NCBI RefSeq assembly: GCF_900155595.1
Contig: NZ_FTPB01000004.1
Coordinates: forward strand, 1,364,001-1,428,000
Origin: Actinomyces mediterranea
GTDB taxonomy: Bacteria; Actinomycetota; Actinomycetes; Actinomycetales; Actinomycetaceae
DNA length: 64,000 bases
Direction of reading: 5' to 3'
Notes under the pieces: generated by a model
Database searches by the model: none
Seen by the model: the letters and a program-made list of their open reading frames with translations, nothing else
Told to the model about the DNA's origin: nothing
Position numbers and translations under genes: made by a program
Shown: in pieces, positions 7,593-17,500 of the stretch
Layout: each line of letters opens with the position of its first letter
Position numbering within the stretch: position 1 is the stretch's first letter

Positions 7593-8864
7593 ATGATCGA
7601 GCAGATGAGCGAGGTCCTCCTCACACTCCTGCTGACCTCACTCGCCGTCGGTGCCGTCACCGCCGCGATGCCGAGGCGGGGAAGGGGGAGAGCCGAGGTC
7701 GGCCTGCGGGCGCGCATCATCACGGGCGCCATCCTCTCCGGCCTCGTATCCGCGCTCATCCTCACCGTCGTCAATACCATCGCGCCCAAGGCGGTGAACC
7801 GGCAGACCGTCGCCCTATGGACGCTGCCCCCCGCGATCCTCCTCGCCATTGCCCTCATCATCCTCGCCCGCCTCCTGCGCGTATCCGCTGCACAACAGAG
7901 CGGGCGTGCGGGACTCGAGCGGGCGATGAGCGCCGCCGCATCCGCCTATATCGCACTCATCGTGTTCCGCGCAGCACCGACCGCATTCACCCAGGCCATC
8001 ATGATGTTCCCCGCGGGGGTGGAGCTATTCTCAACCGGCATGGTCCTCGCCCTCGTCGGATACGCCCTCGGATGGGTGATCGCCGCAGCACTGGGCTGGA
8101 CTTCGGCGCGGCTGTGCGCCCGCGGGACGCGGATGTGGCCACTCGTCATCATCGTCATCACCCTTGGCACGACCCACGCGCTCATGATCGTGCGGATCCT
8201 CGTCGCTCAGCGGATCCTCGTCGTATCGAACACCGTCTTCACCGCGATCTCCTGGTTCATCAACCACGAGGCGCTCTTCCCGATCCTCGCCATGGCCTGC
8301 CTCGTCGGCGTCGCCGCCAGCATCTGGTATTCGACGCGCCTCATCCCCCGTCAGGGCGACAACCCCGCGGAGTCCCGCCTCTACCGCGCACAGGTGCGCG
8401 TGTGGAAGTGGATGGCGGGAGGCGCCGCCATGGGCTATCTGTGCGGCGCGATCCTCATCACTGTCGGCGTCGCAGTCGGCAGCGCCGACGTGGAACTATC
8501 CGAACCGGAGTCGTATTCCGTTGCGGACGAGCGCATCGTCATCGATCTCAATAATATTTCCGACGGGCACCTCCACCGCTTCGCCCACACGACCTCATCA
8601 GGGGTGGAGGTGCGATTCATCGTCATCCAGAAGGCCGGATCCTCCTACGGGGTCGGCCTCGATGCGTGCGAGATCTGCGGGCCGAGCGGCTACTACGAGA
8701 AGGACGGCAAGATCATCTGCAAACTCTGTGAAGTCGCGATGAATATCGCCACGATCGGATTCAAGGGCGGGTGCAATCCGATCCCCATCGAGTACGAAGT
8801 ATCGAATGGGACCCTCACTGTGCCCCTGTCCGTCCTCGAAGACAGTGCGAGCGTCTTCGCATGA
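7593..8864 (+). CDS. DUF2318 membrane protein of the iron operon
   Basis: 423-residue membrane protein. About seven or eight hydrophobic helices fill residues 5-300; a DUF2318 domain follows, with a cluster of cysteines: Cys359 and Cys362 (CEIC), Cys376 and Cys379 (CKLC) and Cys394 in GGCNPIP. The spacing suggests a bound metal centre or Fe-S/redox site on the extracytoplasmic side. The same family is found as Cj1660 in the P19 iron locus of Campylobacter jejuni. It is placed between the P19 protein and the FtsX permeases. A role in electron transfer to iron, or in iron transfer, is inferred from context; the biochemistry of DUF2318 is not established. Confidence 0.82.
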   Translation: MIEQMSEVLLTLLLTSLAVGAVTAAMPRRGRGRAEVGLRARIITGAILSGLVSALILTVVNTIAPKAVNRQTVALWTLPPAILLAIALIILARLLRVSAAQQSGRAGLERAMSAAASAYIALIVFRAAPTAFTQAIMMFPAGVELFSTGMVLALVGYALGWVIAAALGWTSARLCARGTRMWPLVIIVITLGTTHALMIVRILVAQRILVVSNTVFTAISWFINHEALFPILAMACLVGVAASIWYSTRLIPRQGDNPAESRLYRAQVRVWKWMAGGAAMGYLCGAILITVGVAVGSADVELSEPESYSVADERIVIDLNNISDGHLHRFAHTTSSGVEVRFIVIQKAGSSYGVGLDACEICGPSGYYEKDGKIICKLCEVAMNIATIGFKGGCNPIPIEYEVSNGTLTVPLSVLEDSASVFA

Positions 8865-8916
8865 GCCGCCGACCCGCCCGCACACGCTTCCCCCACACGC
8901 CGAACGAGGACGAGTG

Positions 8917-10194
8917 ATGTTTGTCAGAATGCTGTCGGGGGCGCTCAGGCGCAGGGGCAGCCGCCAGCTCCTCATCGCCCTCACCGTCGCCCTCGGCGCC
9001 TGCGTTGCCACATCCATGCTGTCCGTCATGTTCAATGTCGGAGACAAGGTCAACCAGGAGCTCAAATCCTATGGGGCGAATATCGTCGTGCGCCCCAAAG
9101 GGGCGGCCGTCCTCGCTGACCTCTACGGCGCCGACGCCTCCTCATCGGGGCACGCCTACCTGCGAGAAGACGAATTGTCGAAGATCAAGACGATCTTCTG
9201 GACGTACAACATCCTCGATTTCGCACCCCTATTGCGCGTCGAGGCGACCGACTCTCAAGGCAGGGCGGTCCAGATCACCGGGACCTGGTTCTCCCGCCAC
9301 CTCGACCTCGACACGGGAGAGAGCGTCGACACCGGGCTGAGCAGGCTCCGCGACTGGTGGAGCATCGACGGCGACTGGGCCGACGATGACGAGGCCGACG
9401 CCGTCATGGTCGGCGCCGCCTTCGCCCGCGACCGCGGCCTCGCAGTCGGCGACACCCTCTCCCTGCATGCGCGGGGCATCGTCCGAGACGCCCGCATCGT
9501 CGCAATCTTCACCTCCGGTGACGAAGCGGACGCAGAAGTGTACGCCCCGCTCGCCCTCGCCCAAGACCTCCTCGGCGAGTCCGGCGTCGTCGGCTCCGTC
9601 GAAGTGTCCGCCCTCACGACCCCCGACAACGACCTCGCCCGCAAAGCCGCGAAGAACCCCAAATCCCTGTCCGTGTCGGAGAAAGAAGTGTGGTACTGCA
9701 CCGCCTACGTCTCCTCCATCGCCTATCAGATCGAAGAGGTGATGACGGATTCCGTGGCGCGCCCCGTGCGCCGGGTCGCCGAATCGGAGGGGACGATCCT
9801 GGAGAAGACACAACTGCTCATGCTGCTCGTCACCGCCCTCGCCCTCATGTCCTCCGCACTGGCGATCGCGAACCTCGTGACGGCGAATGTCATGGAGCGA
9901 TCCGCCGAAATCGGCCTCATGAAAGCAGTCGGTGCGCAGGACTCGTCGATCATCGCGCTATTCCTCGCACAGATCATCCTCGTCGGCTTGGCCGGGGGTG
10001 GCATCGGCTATGCGGGCGGACTCGTCCTCGCCCGACTCATCGGACAGATCGTCTTCTCCTCCCCGATCGAGGTCGCTCCCGTCGTCGCCGTCCTCGTCGC
10101 GCTTCTCGTCACCCTCGTCGTCCTGGGGGCTTCCATCCCCGCCATTCGCTACCTGCTGCGCCTCAATGCGGCCGAAGTACTGCACGGGAGGTGA
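8917..10194 (+). CDS. FtsX/MacB-type ABC permease of the iron operon
   Basis: 425-residue membrane protein: one N-terminal helix (about residues 17-40), a large extracytoplasmic MacB-like periplasmic-core domain (about 45-290), then three C-terminal helices of the FtsX domain (ANLVTANVMERSAEIGLMKAVGAQ marks its start). The ATG at 8917 follows an AGGA site; longer in-frame starts upstream give a non-hydrophobic prefix and are not favoured. It pairs with the next gene, a second FtsX-type permease, and with the ATPase at 11382. Such MacB-like complexes are mechanotransmitters rather than classical importers, so it may drive conformational change or extraction of a surface partner, not iron transport through itself. 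Confidence 0.85.
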   Translation: MFVRMLSGALRRRGSRQLLIALTVALGACVATSMLSVMFNVGDKVNQELKSYGANIVVRPKGAAVLADLYGADASSSGHAYLREDELSKIKTIFWTYNILDFAPLLRVEATDSQGRAVQITGTWFSRHLDLDTGESVDTGLSRLRDWWSIDGDWADDDEADAVMVGAAFARDRGLAVGDTLSLHARGIVRDARIVAIFTSGDEADAEVYAPLALAQDLLGESGVVGSVEVSALTTPDNDLARKAAKNPKSLSVSEKEVWYCTAYVSSIAYQIEEVMTDSVARPVRRVAESEGTILEKTQLLMLLVTALALMSSALAIANLVTANVMERSAEIGLMKAVGAQDSSIIALFLAQIILVGLAGGGIGYAGGLVLARLIGQIVFSSPIEVAPVVAVLVALLVTLVVLGASIPAIRYLLRLNAAEVLHGR

Positions 10195-10198
10195 CGAC

Positions 10199-11374
10199 AT
10201 GACTCGACGCTCAATGTTCTGGCGAATGGTCGTCTCATCGATCCTGCGCAGGCGCTCGCGCGTCCTCATCGCGATCCTCGCCGTCGCAATCGGAGCGACG
10301 ACCTTGTCGGGGCTCACCGCCCTCGTCATCGACGTCCCCTCGCAGATCGCTCGGGAAGTGCGCTCATACGGCGCGAACCTCGTCGTGTCGCCCGACGCGG
10401 GAGCCGATCGCCTCACCGACCCGGTCCTCGAGCGAGTGTCGGACCTTATCCCCGCTGACGCGCTCGTGGGAAGCGCATCTTTCGCCTATGAGACCGTCCT
10501 CATCAACGACCAGCCCTTCGTCGCAGCCGGGGGAGACTTCGACGCGGTGAAGACCGTCAACCCCTACTGGTACGTCGACGGGCAGTGGCCAAGCTCCGCC
10601 GGGCAGATCCTCATCGGCGAGGAGATCGCCACCACCATCGGCGCCTCGCCGGGGCACAGGATCACGGTCGCCCTGCTCGGCGAGGGCGCCCAGTCGGGCG
10701 GGGAGGAATCGCAGGGCTCGACATCCGAGCGTCCGCACAGCGCCGAGCTCACAATCGCAGGAGTCTTGAAGACCGGTGGCAATGAGGACTCCTACCTGTA
10801 CATGGGCTTCGACGACCTCGCAGAGCTCACCGATGGGGGAGCCGCCGTCTCCATCGCCGAATACTCCATCGCGCTGCACGGTGAGGAGCTGGCGGGGCTC
10901 GCACAGCGTATCAGCGACGAGGTCGACGGGGCGGTCGCGCAGACGGTTAAGCGCCTCGCCGACTCCGACACCGGAGTCATCCGCATGCTCCGCTCACTCT
11001 TGGCGATGATCACCCTCATCGTCCTGGCGCTCACCATGATCGGGGTATCCACGACAATGGTCGCCGTCGTCGCCGAGCGCCGCAATGAGATCGGCCTGCG
11101 CAAGGCACTCGGCGCGACCTCGACATCCATCGTCTGGGAGTTCATCGGCGAGGGCGCCCTCCTCGGCGCATTCGGCGGCATCGGGGGAGCAGCCCTCGGA
11201 TACGGCCTGGCCGCAGCCGTCTCCATTAACGTCTTCCACCGCGCCGCCCAGCCGCACCCCCTCGTCATCGCGCTCACGATCATCGCGTCCATCGTCGTCG
11301 CAGTGATCGCCTGCCTGCCCCCGGTGCGCCGCGCCGCCGCCATCGACCCCGCGCTCGTGCTGCGCGGAGAGTGA
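10199..11374 (+). CDS. Second FtsX/MacB-type ABC permease
   Basis: 391-residue paralogue of the preceding permease, with the same plan: an N-terminal helix (about residues 20-45), an extracytoplasmic core, then the FtsX helices beginning near STTMVAVVAERRNEIGLRKALGAT and ending in a typical RRAAAIDPALVLRGE tail. The ATG at 10199 has a strong GGAGGTG ribosome site, four bases after the previous stop. The two permeases share about the same length and fold but are clearly different sequences, so they are expected to form a heterodimer with two copies of the ATPase. The same pair occurs as Cj1661/Cj1662 in the Campylobacter P19 locus. Confidence 0.86.
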   Translation: MTRRSMFWRMVVSSILRRRSRVLIAILAVAIGATTLSGLTALVIDVPSQIAREVRSYGANLVVSPDAGADRLTDPVLERVSDLIPADALVGSASFAYETVLINDQPFVAAGGDFDAVKTVNPYWYVDGQWPSSAGQILIGEEIATTIGASPGHRITVALLGEGAQSGGEESQGSTSERPHSAELTIAGVLKTGGNEDSYLYMGFDDLAELTDGGAAVSIAEYSIALHGEELAGLAQRISDEVDGAVAQTVKRLADSDTGVIRMLRSLLAMITLIVLALTMIGVSTTMVAVVAERRNEIGLRKALGATSTSIVWEFIGEGALLGAFGGIGGAALGYGLAAAVSINVFHRAAQPHPLVIALTIIASIVVAVIACLPPVRRAAAIDPALVLRGE

Positions 11375-11381
11375 GGACACC

Positions 11382-12119
11382 ATGCCCGATAGCCCCCGAC
11401 CCACCCTCGTCGACATGTCCGGAGTCTCCAAGATCTACGGGGACCTGCACGCCCTCGACGACGTGTCACTGCAGATCCCCCAGGGGCAGTGGATGTCGAT
11501 CGTGGGCCCCTCCGGCTCCGGCAAGACGACCCTCATGAATATCGTCGGCTGCATGGACACCTCTTCGCGGGGAAGGATCATCCTCGACGGGCACGACATC
11601 AGCGACCTCACCGCCGCTCAACTCACCGAGATCCGCCGCCGCACGATCGGCCTCGTCTTCCAACAATTTCACCTTATCGGCCACCTCACGGCCCTGGAGA
11701 ACATCATGGTCGCCCAGTACTACCATTCGATGCCCGACGAGAAAGAGGCGATGGAGGCGCTCGACCGGGTCGGCCTGGCCGACCGGGCTTCCCACCTGCC
11801 GCGCCAGCTGTCGGGAGGCGAACAACAGCGCGTCTGCGTCGCCCGCGCCCTCATCAATTACCCCAAATTGGTGCTCGCCGATGAGCCGACAGGCAATCTC
11901 GACGAGACGAACGAGGGCATCGTCCTCGACCTGTTCCGCCAACTCCACAAGGAGGGGACCACTCTCATGGTCGTCACCCACGACGCCCTCGTCGCGAGCC
12001 AGGGCCAACGGGAGATCCGCCTCGACCACGGTCGCATTGTCTCCGAGGTCTTCCACGATCACGATCCGGGCGAAGCGGCGAACGCAGGCCCCGGGAAGAT
12101 GAAGGCGGCGCTGCGATGA
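11382..12119 (+). CDS. MacB/LolD-type ABC ATPase of the iron operon
   Basis: 245-residue cytoplasmic ATPase. Walker A is GPSGSGKTT, the Q-loop follows in VFQQFHLI, the signature is LSGGEQQR and Walker B is LVLADEPTGNLDE, with a switch His in VVTHD. The LADEPTGNLD form is characteristic of the MacB/LolD/FtsE subgroup, which fits the two FtsX-type permeases just upstream (seven-base gap). It energises the complex on the inner face of the membrane. Its stop overlaps the start of the FMN-binding lipoprotein gene by four bases (ATGA), tying the flavoprotein to the transporter at the level of translation. Confidence 0.92.
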   Translation: MPDSPRPTLVDMSGVSKIYGDLHALDDVSLQIPQGQWMSIVGPSGSGKTTLMNIVGCMDTSSRGRIILDGHDISDLTAAQLTEIRRRTIGLVFQQFHLIGHLTALENIMVAQYYHSMPDEKEAMEALDRVGLADRASHLPRQLSGGEQQRVCVARALINYPKLVLADEPTGNLDETNEGIVLDLFRQLHKEGTTLMVVTHDALVASQGQREIRLDHGRIVSEVFHDHDPGEAANAGPGKMKAALR

Positions 12120-12661
12120 GTGCGAGACGACTCCTGGGCGTCGGGGCACTCGGTCTGGGCGCCATGCTGGCGGCCGCCTGCTCGCCCTCCTACGACATCG
12201 ACATGACCAGGCCCATGGCGGATGGCGAATGGACGGGTCGCTCCAACCCGGACGACCAGGGCGCCGTCGGCACCATCACGATCACGGTGTCCGGCGGGGA
12301 CATCACGAATACGGTTTACGAGACGGCGCAGGCGGATGGGCGGGACAAGGACGCCGACTACGGGAAGAACTCCGCGGGGGAGGTCTTCAATGAGGAGTAT
12401 TATGCCAGGGCGCAGGCGGCAGTGGAGTCCTTCGAGGAGTACTCCCGGCGACTGACGGAAACGGACGACCCGAATGCGGTCGACGTGATCTCCGGTGCGA
12501 CCGTCGCGCACTCCCAGTTCATGCAGGCCGCGATCCGTGCCATTTCCGCAGCCCAGGGGGTTGACAATGATGCTGCGGCAAACCGGGTCGACATCCCCGG
12601 ACTGTCCGACTCGATGCGGGATGAGGGGTTGGACAAGGACCTCGGCGGGGCGGATCGGTGA
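12116..12661 (+). CDS. FMN-binding lipoprotein with flavinylation motif
   Basis: 181-residue surface lipoprotein. The signal peptide ends in a lipobox with Cys22. The remainder is an FMN_bind domain (PF04205 type), with the strand GTITITVSGGDITNTVY and the C-terminal motif DVISGAT (residues 123-129). In this family the Thr of S-G-A-T is the residue that receives FMN through a phosphoester bond, put there by ApbE. The ApbE gene directly overlaps this gene's stop (GTGA). Context says it is an electron carrier on the outer face of the membrane serving the iron system, for example reducing ferric iron held by the P19 lipoprotein. The electron donor is not in the operon, unless it is the DUF2318 protein. 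Confidence 0.86.
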   Translation: MSARRLLGVGALGLGAMLAAACSPSYDIDMTRPMADGEWTGRSNPDDQGAVGTITITVSGGDITNTVYETAQADGRDKDADYGKNSAGEVFNEEYYARAQAAVESFEEYSRRLTETDDPNAVDVISGATVAHSQFMQAAIRAISAAQGVDNDAAANRVDIPGLSDSMRDEGLDKDLGGADR

Positions 12662-13734
12662 GACTCCCGTCGTCGCGCAGTGCCACGGGATGGGGCGCGA
12701 CGGTCGATTTCAGCGTCCGCGGCTTGCCGACCTGGAGGGTCTCCTTCCCCGCGATGGGCACCCGATTCGACCTCGTCGGCCACGGCGGGGACCTGCGGGC
12801 AATCACCGAGGCCGCCTGCTCCCTCGTCAACGCCCATGAGCAGCTCTGGTCCGTCTTCCGCGATTCCTCCGATGTATCGCGACTCAACGCCTCACAGGGG
12901 TGGACGGATGTCGACGCGTCGACGGATCGCCTCCTTGTCGATGCCCTCGCCCTGTCGGAGGCGACCGGCGGAGTGTTCACACCGCTCATCGGCGCCTTCG
13001 CTGCACTGCGGGAGGGTGCGGGCGGCGGGTGCGCACTCGGGTCGGGAGACCCTGCGACGCTCGCGCCGGACGAACAGGAACGGGCGAGAGCCCTCCGGGC
13101 GTGCTCGCCGTCGCGCCTCGAGCGCAATGACATCGGCCAGTGGCGCCTCATTGCGAGCAGCGACAGCGCGCACCCCAGGGTCGACCTCGGCGGAGTAGCG
13201 AAGGGGGAGACGGCGGACCGTCTGCGCGACCTCGCGGTCGACATGGGAGCCGGGGGAGTCCTCGTCTCCGCTGGAACCTCATCGCTCGCCGCATGGGGGA
13301 CGAGGACGAGCGGCGCGCCCTGGCGGATCGGATTGCGCGACACCGTCGGGGGAGCGGACGACTGGGCGGGGTCGGTGCCCCTGCGAGGAGGGGCACTGTC
13401 GACGTCCGGGATTCCAGGCGGAGCGTCCTGCCCGCCATCCCATCGGATTGTCGACCCGAGGACGGGCGCCCCGCCGGCGCCGACGCGGCACCAGGCGAGC
13501 GTCTTGTGCGCGAGCGGAGTCATGGCGGAGGTCCTGTCGACTGCGATCCTCATCGCCGGGACGGAGTGCGTCAACGAGGAGGCGCTTCGCCGGTGGGCGC
13601 ACCGTCGCGGGGTGAGCGCCGAATGGGAATGGGTCGTCATGGGCGACTCGGGCGTGCAGGCGTCGGCTGGTGCGGGCTGGACCCCGCGCACCGGTCCGAC
13701 TCATGAAGTCCGTCGAGGGGCGGCGGCCCGGTAG
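12658..13734 (+). CDS. apbE: ApbE-like FAD:protein FMN transferase
   Basis: 358-residue enzyme that should transfer FMN from FAD to the Thr of the SGAT motif in the preceding lipoprotein. Recognisable family blocks are AMGTRFD (32-38), DLGGVAKG (176-183) and HRIVDPRTG (262-270). Two parts are unusual. The block normally reading like GGDI is replaced by VSAGTSSLAAWG (203-214), and the Mg-binding segment usually like ADALATAL is AEVLSTAI (290-297). There is also no visible signal peptide or lipobox, although most ApbE proteins act outside the cytoplasm. The GTG start overlaps the upstream stop. An alternative is that flavinylation happens before export or that the true start is elsewhere. The 3' end overlaps the convergent mpg gene by 34 bases. 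Confidence 0.82.
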   Translation: MRLPSSRSATGWGATVDFSVRGLPTWRVSFPAMGTRFDLVGHGGDLRAITEAACSLVNAHEQLWSVFRDSSDVSRLNASQGWTDVDASTDRLLVDALALSEATGGVFTPLIGAFAALREGAGGGCALGSGDPATLAPDEQERARALRACSPSRLERNDIGQWRLIASSDSAHPRVDLGGVAKGETADRLRDLAVDMGAGGVLVSAGTSSLAAWGTRTSGAPWRIGLRDTVGGADDWAGSVPLRGGALSTSGIPGGASCPPSHRIVDPRTGAPPAPTRHQASVLCASGVMAEVLSTAILIAGTECVNEEALRRWAHRRGVSAEWEWVVMGDSGVQASAGAGWTPRTGPTHEVRRGAAAR

Positions 13735-14342
13735 GCGGAGACCGTCGGGTCGCCGTCGATCCAGAAGCGCCACGGGTAGGCGCCGCCGTCCCCGCCGGGG
13801 CCGGTGACGCCCGTCCTCGGGCCCCGGCGGATCATGGCCGGCGCGACCGGTTCCTCCGGCAGGGCGAGGCGGGCGCGGCCGCCTGCCTCGCCCAGCAGCG
13901 CCCCGTCGTCCTCGCGAGTCAGTCCGAGGGCGGTGCACAGCCTCGCCGGTCCTCGCGCGAGGTCGGTGTCGCGCTGGGCCCTCGGCCTGCGGGCCCTGGC
14001 CGCCTCGACCCCCCGGGTGACCTCTCCGGCGCGTAAGAGGACCGCAGAGGCCGACCCGGCGGGTCCGCATACGATGTTCGCGCAATGGTGCATGCCGTAA
14101 ATGGAGTAGACGTAGATGCGGCCCCCGGCTTCGAACATTGACGAGTTCCGGGCGGTACGCCCGCGGAAGGCGTGCGATCCGGGGTCGTGCTCGCCCAGGT
14201 AGGCCTCGACCTCGGTAAGGCGGACGGACACGGCCGTGGTCGGGCCGAGAACGCTCAGGGTTGCGCCGAGGAGGAAGGGGGCGGCTGCGAGTGCGTCGCG
14301 CTCGACGATCCCGTCCAATGAGAAGCGCGCCGTCCGAGTCAT
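13701..14342 (-). CDS. mpg: DNA-3-methyladenine glycosylase (AAG/MPG family)
   Basis: 213-residue base-excision-repair glycosylase that removes alkylated purines. The family signature is visible: RLTEVEAYLGEHDPGSHAFR (residues about 41-60, with the catalytic Glu in TEVEAY), RNSSMFEAGGRIYVYSIYGM, and the LARGPARL block. Length fits the family (180-220). The ATG at 14342 is exactly six bases downstream of TAGACT and has no Shine-Dalgarno sequence, so the message is probably leaderless. It runs convergent to apbE with a 34-base overlap of the 3' ends, which may produce antisense interference between the two transcripts. Confidence 0.93.
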   Translation of the reverse strand: MTRTARFSLDGIVERDALAAAPFLLGATLSVLGPTTAVSVRLTEVEAYLGEHDPGSHAFRGRTARNSSMFEAGGRIYVYSIYGMHHCANIVCGPAGSASAVLLRAGEVTRGVEAARARRPRAQRDTDLARGPARLCTALGLTREDDGALLGEAGGRARLALPEEPVAPAMIRRGPRTGVTGPGGDGGAYPWRFWIDGDPTVSAYRAAAPRRTS

Positions 14343-14348
14343 GAGGAG

Positions 14349-14354
14349 AGTCTA
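14349..14354 (-). promoter_or_regulatory. -10 element of leaderless mpg transcript
   Basis: Read on the minus strand this is TAGACT, then six bases (ctcctc), then the ATG of mpg at 14342. It fits the TANNNT-N6-ATG pattern found at several other starts in the window. Confidence 0.5.
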
Positions 14355-14560
14355 CCGATGCCGTTCCGCTTCCGGATACCGCGGGGCGTACGAGTCGCGG
14401 TCCAAGCGCCGCGCAGCGTATGGACGAAGGGGTGTGTCCGCCCCTGAGCGCGCGTGGTGCCGGTCCAGCGAATGGACCGGGGTCTTTACGCGAGGGGCGG
14501 CACGGAGTACGTTGTGATATGTAGTTTCAGTAACTTGCTGCACAAGACGAAGGAGTCTTT

Positions 14561-17500
14561 GTGAGTCCCTCATACGCCCCGCGAATAATGACCCGCCTGC
14601 GGCTTCTCCTAACCGCCCTCGTCAGCGCCGGACTCCTGATCCCCGGTGCCGCCGCCCCGACCGTCGCCGCCCCGACCGTCGCACCGACGACGGTGACCCT
14701 GACGAACGCCCTCACAGGCGCTTACGACGGAGACGGCGACGCCCTCGTCACCATCCCAGGCTCCCACAACCCCGCCATGGGGTGCTCGGGCGAATGGCAA
14801 CCCGAATGCGACAGGGCCGCCCTCGCCAAAGACCCCGAGACGGGCATCTACACCGCAACCTTCGACCTGCCGCGAGGCCAATGGCAGTACAAGGTCGCGA
14901 TCGGCGGGACGTGGGACGAGAGCTACGGCGCCAACGGAGTCCCCGGTGGAGACAACATCATCTACTCCCTGGACGAAGCCGGTCCCGTCACCTTCTTCTA
15001 CGACCCCGCAACCCATCGGGTGTGGAATACCGCGGACGGCCCCGTCATCACACTCCCCGGAACTCTCCAAGCGCCACTGGGCTGCACGCGAGGGGACAAC
15101 GGCGGCAATTGGGCGCCCGACTGCCTCGCACCGCTCATGGTGCCCAATGGGGACGGGACATGGACCTACTCAACGAATAAGCTGCCTATGGGCAGCTATC
15201 TCGTCAAAGTCGCCCATAACCGCTCCTGGACGGAGAACTACGGCGTCGACGGGGTCGAAGACGGTCCGAACTACTCCTTCTCTGTGACCTCCGACAAGAC
15301 AGTGACATTCACCTACACCATGGCAACGCACCTCCTCGACATCGACGTCGCCGACGCCCCCCTCATGGGAACCGGACAACAAGCCGCCTACTGGGTAGAT
15401 GCGACAACCCTCGCATGGCCGACGTCGATGCTCCCCAAAGACGTGACCGCAGATCAGGTGGTCTCAGGAGAAGCCGGTATCGGCTTCTCCCTCGTCACCG
15501 CGGGCAATGGCGGTGCGGAGATCATCGACGGAGCAGTCGCGGGAGGAGAATCGACGCCGCTGACAATTACCGCAAGCCTGCCGAAGGAGGCGACCGACCT
15601 CCGACCGAACCTCAAGGGCTACATCGGACTGCGCATCCCGGACGGCTTCGGCGCCGACGCCGTGAAGAGGGCCCTCACCGGCCAGGTTCGCGTTCTCGCC
15701 ACCGCTCACGCTGCCCCCTTCGCATTCACCGGAGTGCAGATCGCGCCCGTCCTCGACGCCCTGTACTCCGACGATGCGCGCACTGCGGAACTCGGCGTGA
15801 CGTGGACGGGGGCCGGGCCCTCCTTCGCGCTGTGGGCGCCGACCGCGAAGAGTGTGACGCTGCTGAGTTGGAACAGTGGCGATGACACCGGCTCCGTTCC
15901 CCAGATCAACGAGGACGCCCGCCGCACACCCGCACGCCTGGGCCCCGACGGGCGCTGGGTCGTGGACAATGCGGACGGGGCCATCACCGTGGGTGCGCAG
16001 TACCTGTGGGAGGTGGAGGTCTACGTCCCGGCGACCGGGAAGGTGGAGACGAACACCGTCACCGACCCCTATTCGATCGCCCTGACCGCCGACTCGACGA
16101 GGTCGGTCGCCATCGACCTCATGAACCCGGCGATCATGCCCGAGCAGTGGGCCCGTACCCCGTCCCCTCGGGTCCACAATGACGCCTCTCGGGCGATCTA
16201 TGAACTGCACGTCCGCGACTTCTCCGCGAAAGACGAGTCCGTGCCCGCCGCGCTGCGCGGTACCTACGGGGCATTCACCGTCTCGGACTCGACGGGCATG
16301 AGGGCGCTTGCGGAACTCGCCGAAGCGGGCATCGACACCGTTCACCTGCTGCCGACCTTCGACATCTCCACCATCCCCGAGAGACGTGCGGATCAAGCGA
16401 CTCCGACGATCCCGGATGCGGGTCCCGCGGCCGAGGACCAGCAGGCGGCGGTCGCGGCGGTCGCGGATCGAGACGCCTTCAACTGGGGATACGACCCGTT
16501 CCACTGGATGACCCCGGAGGGCTCCTATGCGGCCGACGGTCACCAGGACGGAGGGGCAAGGATCGCGGAGTTCCGCGACATGGTCGGTGCGCTGCACTCC
16601 GTCGGTCTGCAGGTCGTCCTCGACGAGGTCTACAACCATACGGCCGCAGCGGGGCAGGACCCCAAGGCAGTGCTCGACCGGATCGTCCCGGGCTACTACC
16701 ACCGCCTCGATGCGACCGGAGCGATCACCACCTCCACATGCTGCTCCAATATTGCGACCGAGAACCTCATGAGCGAAGACCTCATGATCGATTCCCTCGT
16801 CCTGTGGGCGCGCGCCTACCGGGTCGACGGGTTCCGCTTCGACCTCATGGGTCACCATTCCCGCGACACTATGATCCGGGCGAAGGAGGCGCTCGCCGAA
16901 CTCACCCTCGAAAAGGATGGTGTTGACGGATCGAGCCTCTACCTGTACGGCGAAGGATGGAACTTCGGCGAGGTCGCAAACAATGCCCTGTTCACGCAGG
17001 CGACCCAGGGACAGCTCGACGGCACACAGATCGGCGCATTCAACGACCGGCTGCGCGACGCAGTCCACGGTGGCGGCCCCTTCGACACGGACCACCGGGT
17101 CTTCCAGGGCTTCGGCTCCGGCGCGGTCACCGATCCCAACGGCTTGGACACGAGGGGTGCCGAGGAACAGCTCGCCGACCTCATGCACCGGACCGACCTG
17201 GTGAAACTCGGGGTGGCCGGCAATCTCAAGGATTACGCGCTGACGACTTACGACGGGAGCGTGAAACTCGGCAGCCAGATCGACTACAACTCCCTGTCCG
17301 CGGGCTATGCCTCAGATCCCGCGGAGAGCGTCAATTACGTGGATGCCCACGACAATGAGACGCTCTTCGATCTGCTGACCTACAAACTGCCCTCGTCAAC
17401 GCCGATGAGCGATCGGATCCGCATGAACACGGTGTCGCTGGCGACCGTCGCCCTCGGACAATCCCCCTCGTTCTGGGCGGCGGGCACTGAAAGGCTCCGC

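Noticed and set aside
8806-8916. Longer N-terminus for the first FtsX-type permease
   Set aside because: The extra residues are Pro/Ser/His-rich, lack homology and overlap the end of the DUF2318 gene; ATG at 8917 is preferred.
12658-13734. Possibility that the ApbE gene starts further upstream with a signal peptide
   Set aside because: Upstream sequence belongs to the FMN-binding lipoprotein gene in another frame; the overlapping GTG is the natural start and no hydrophobic segment appears in that frame.
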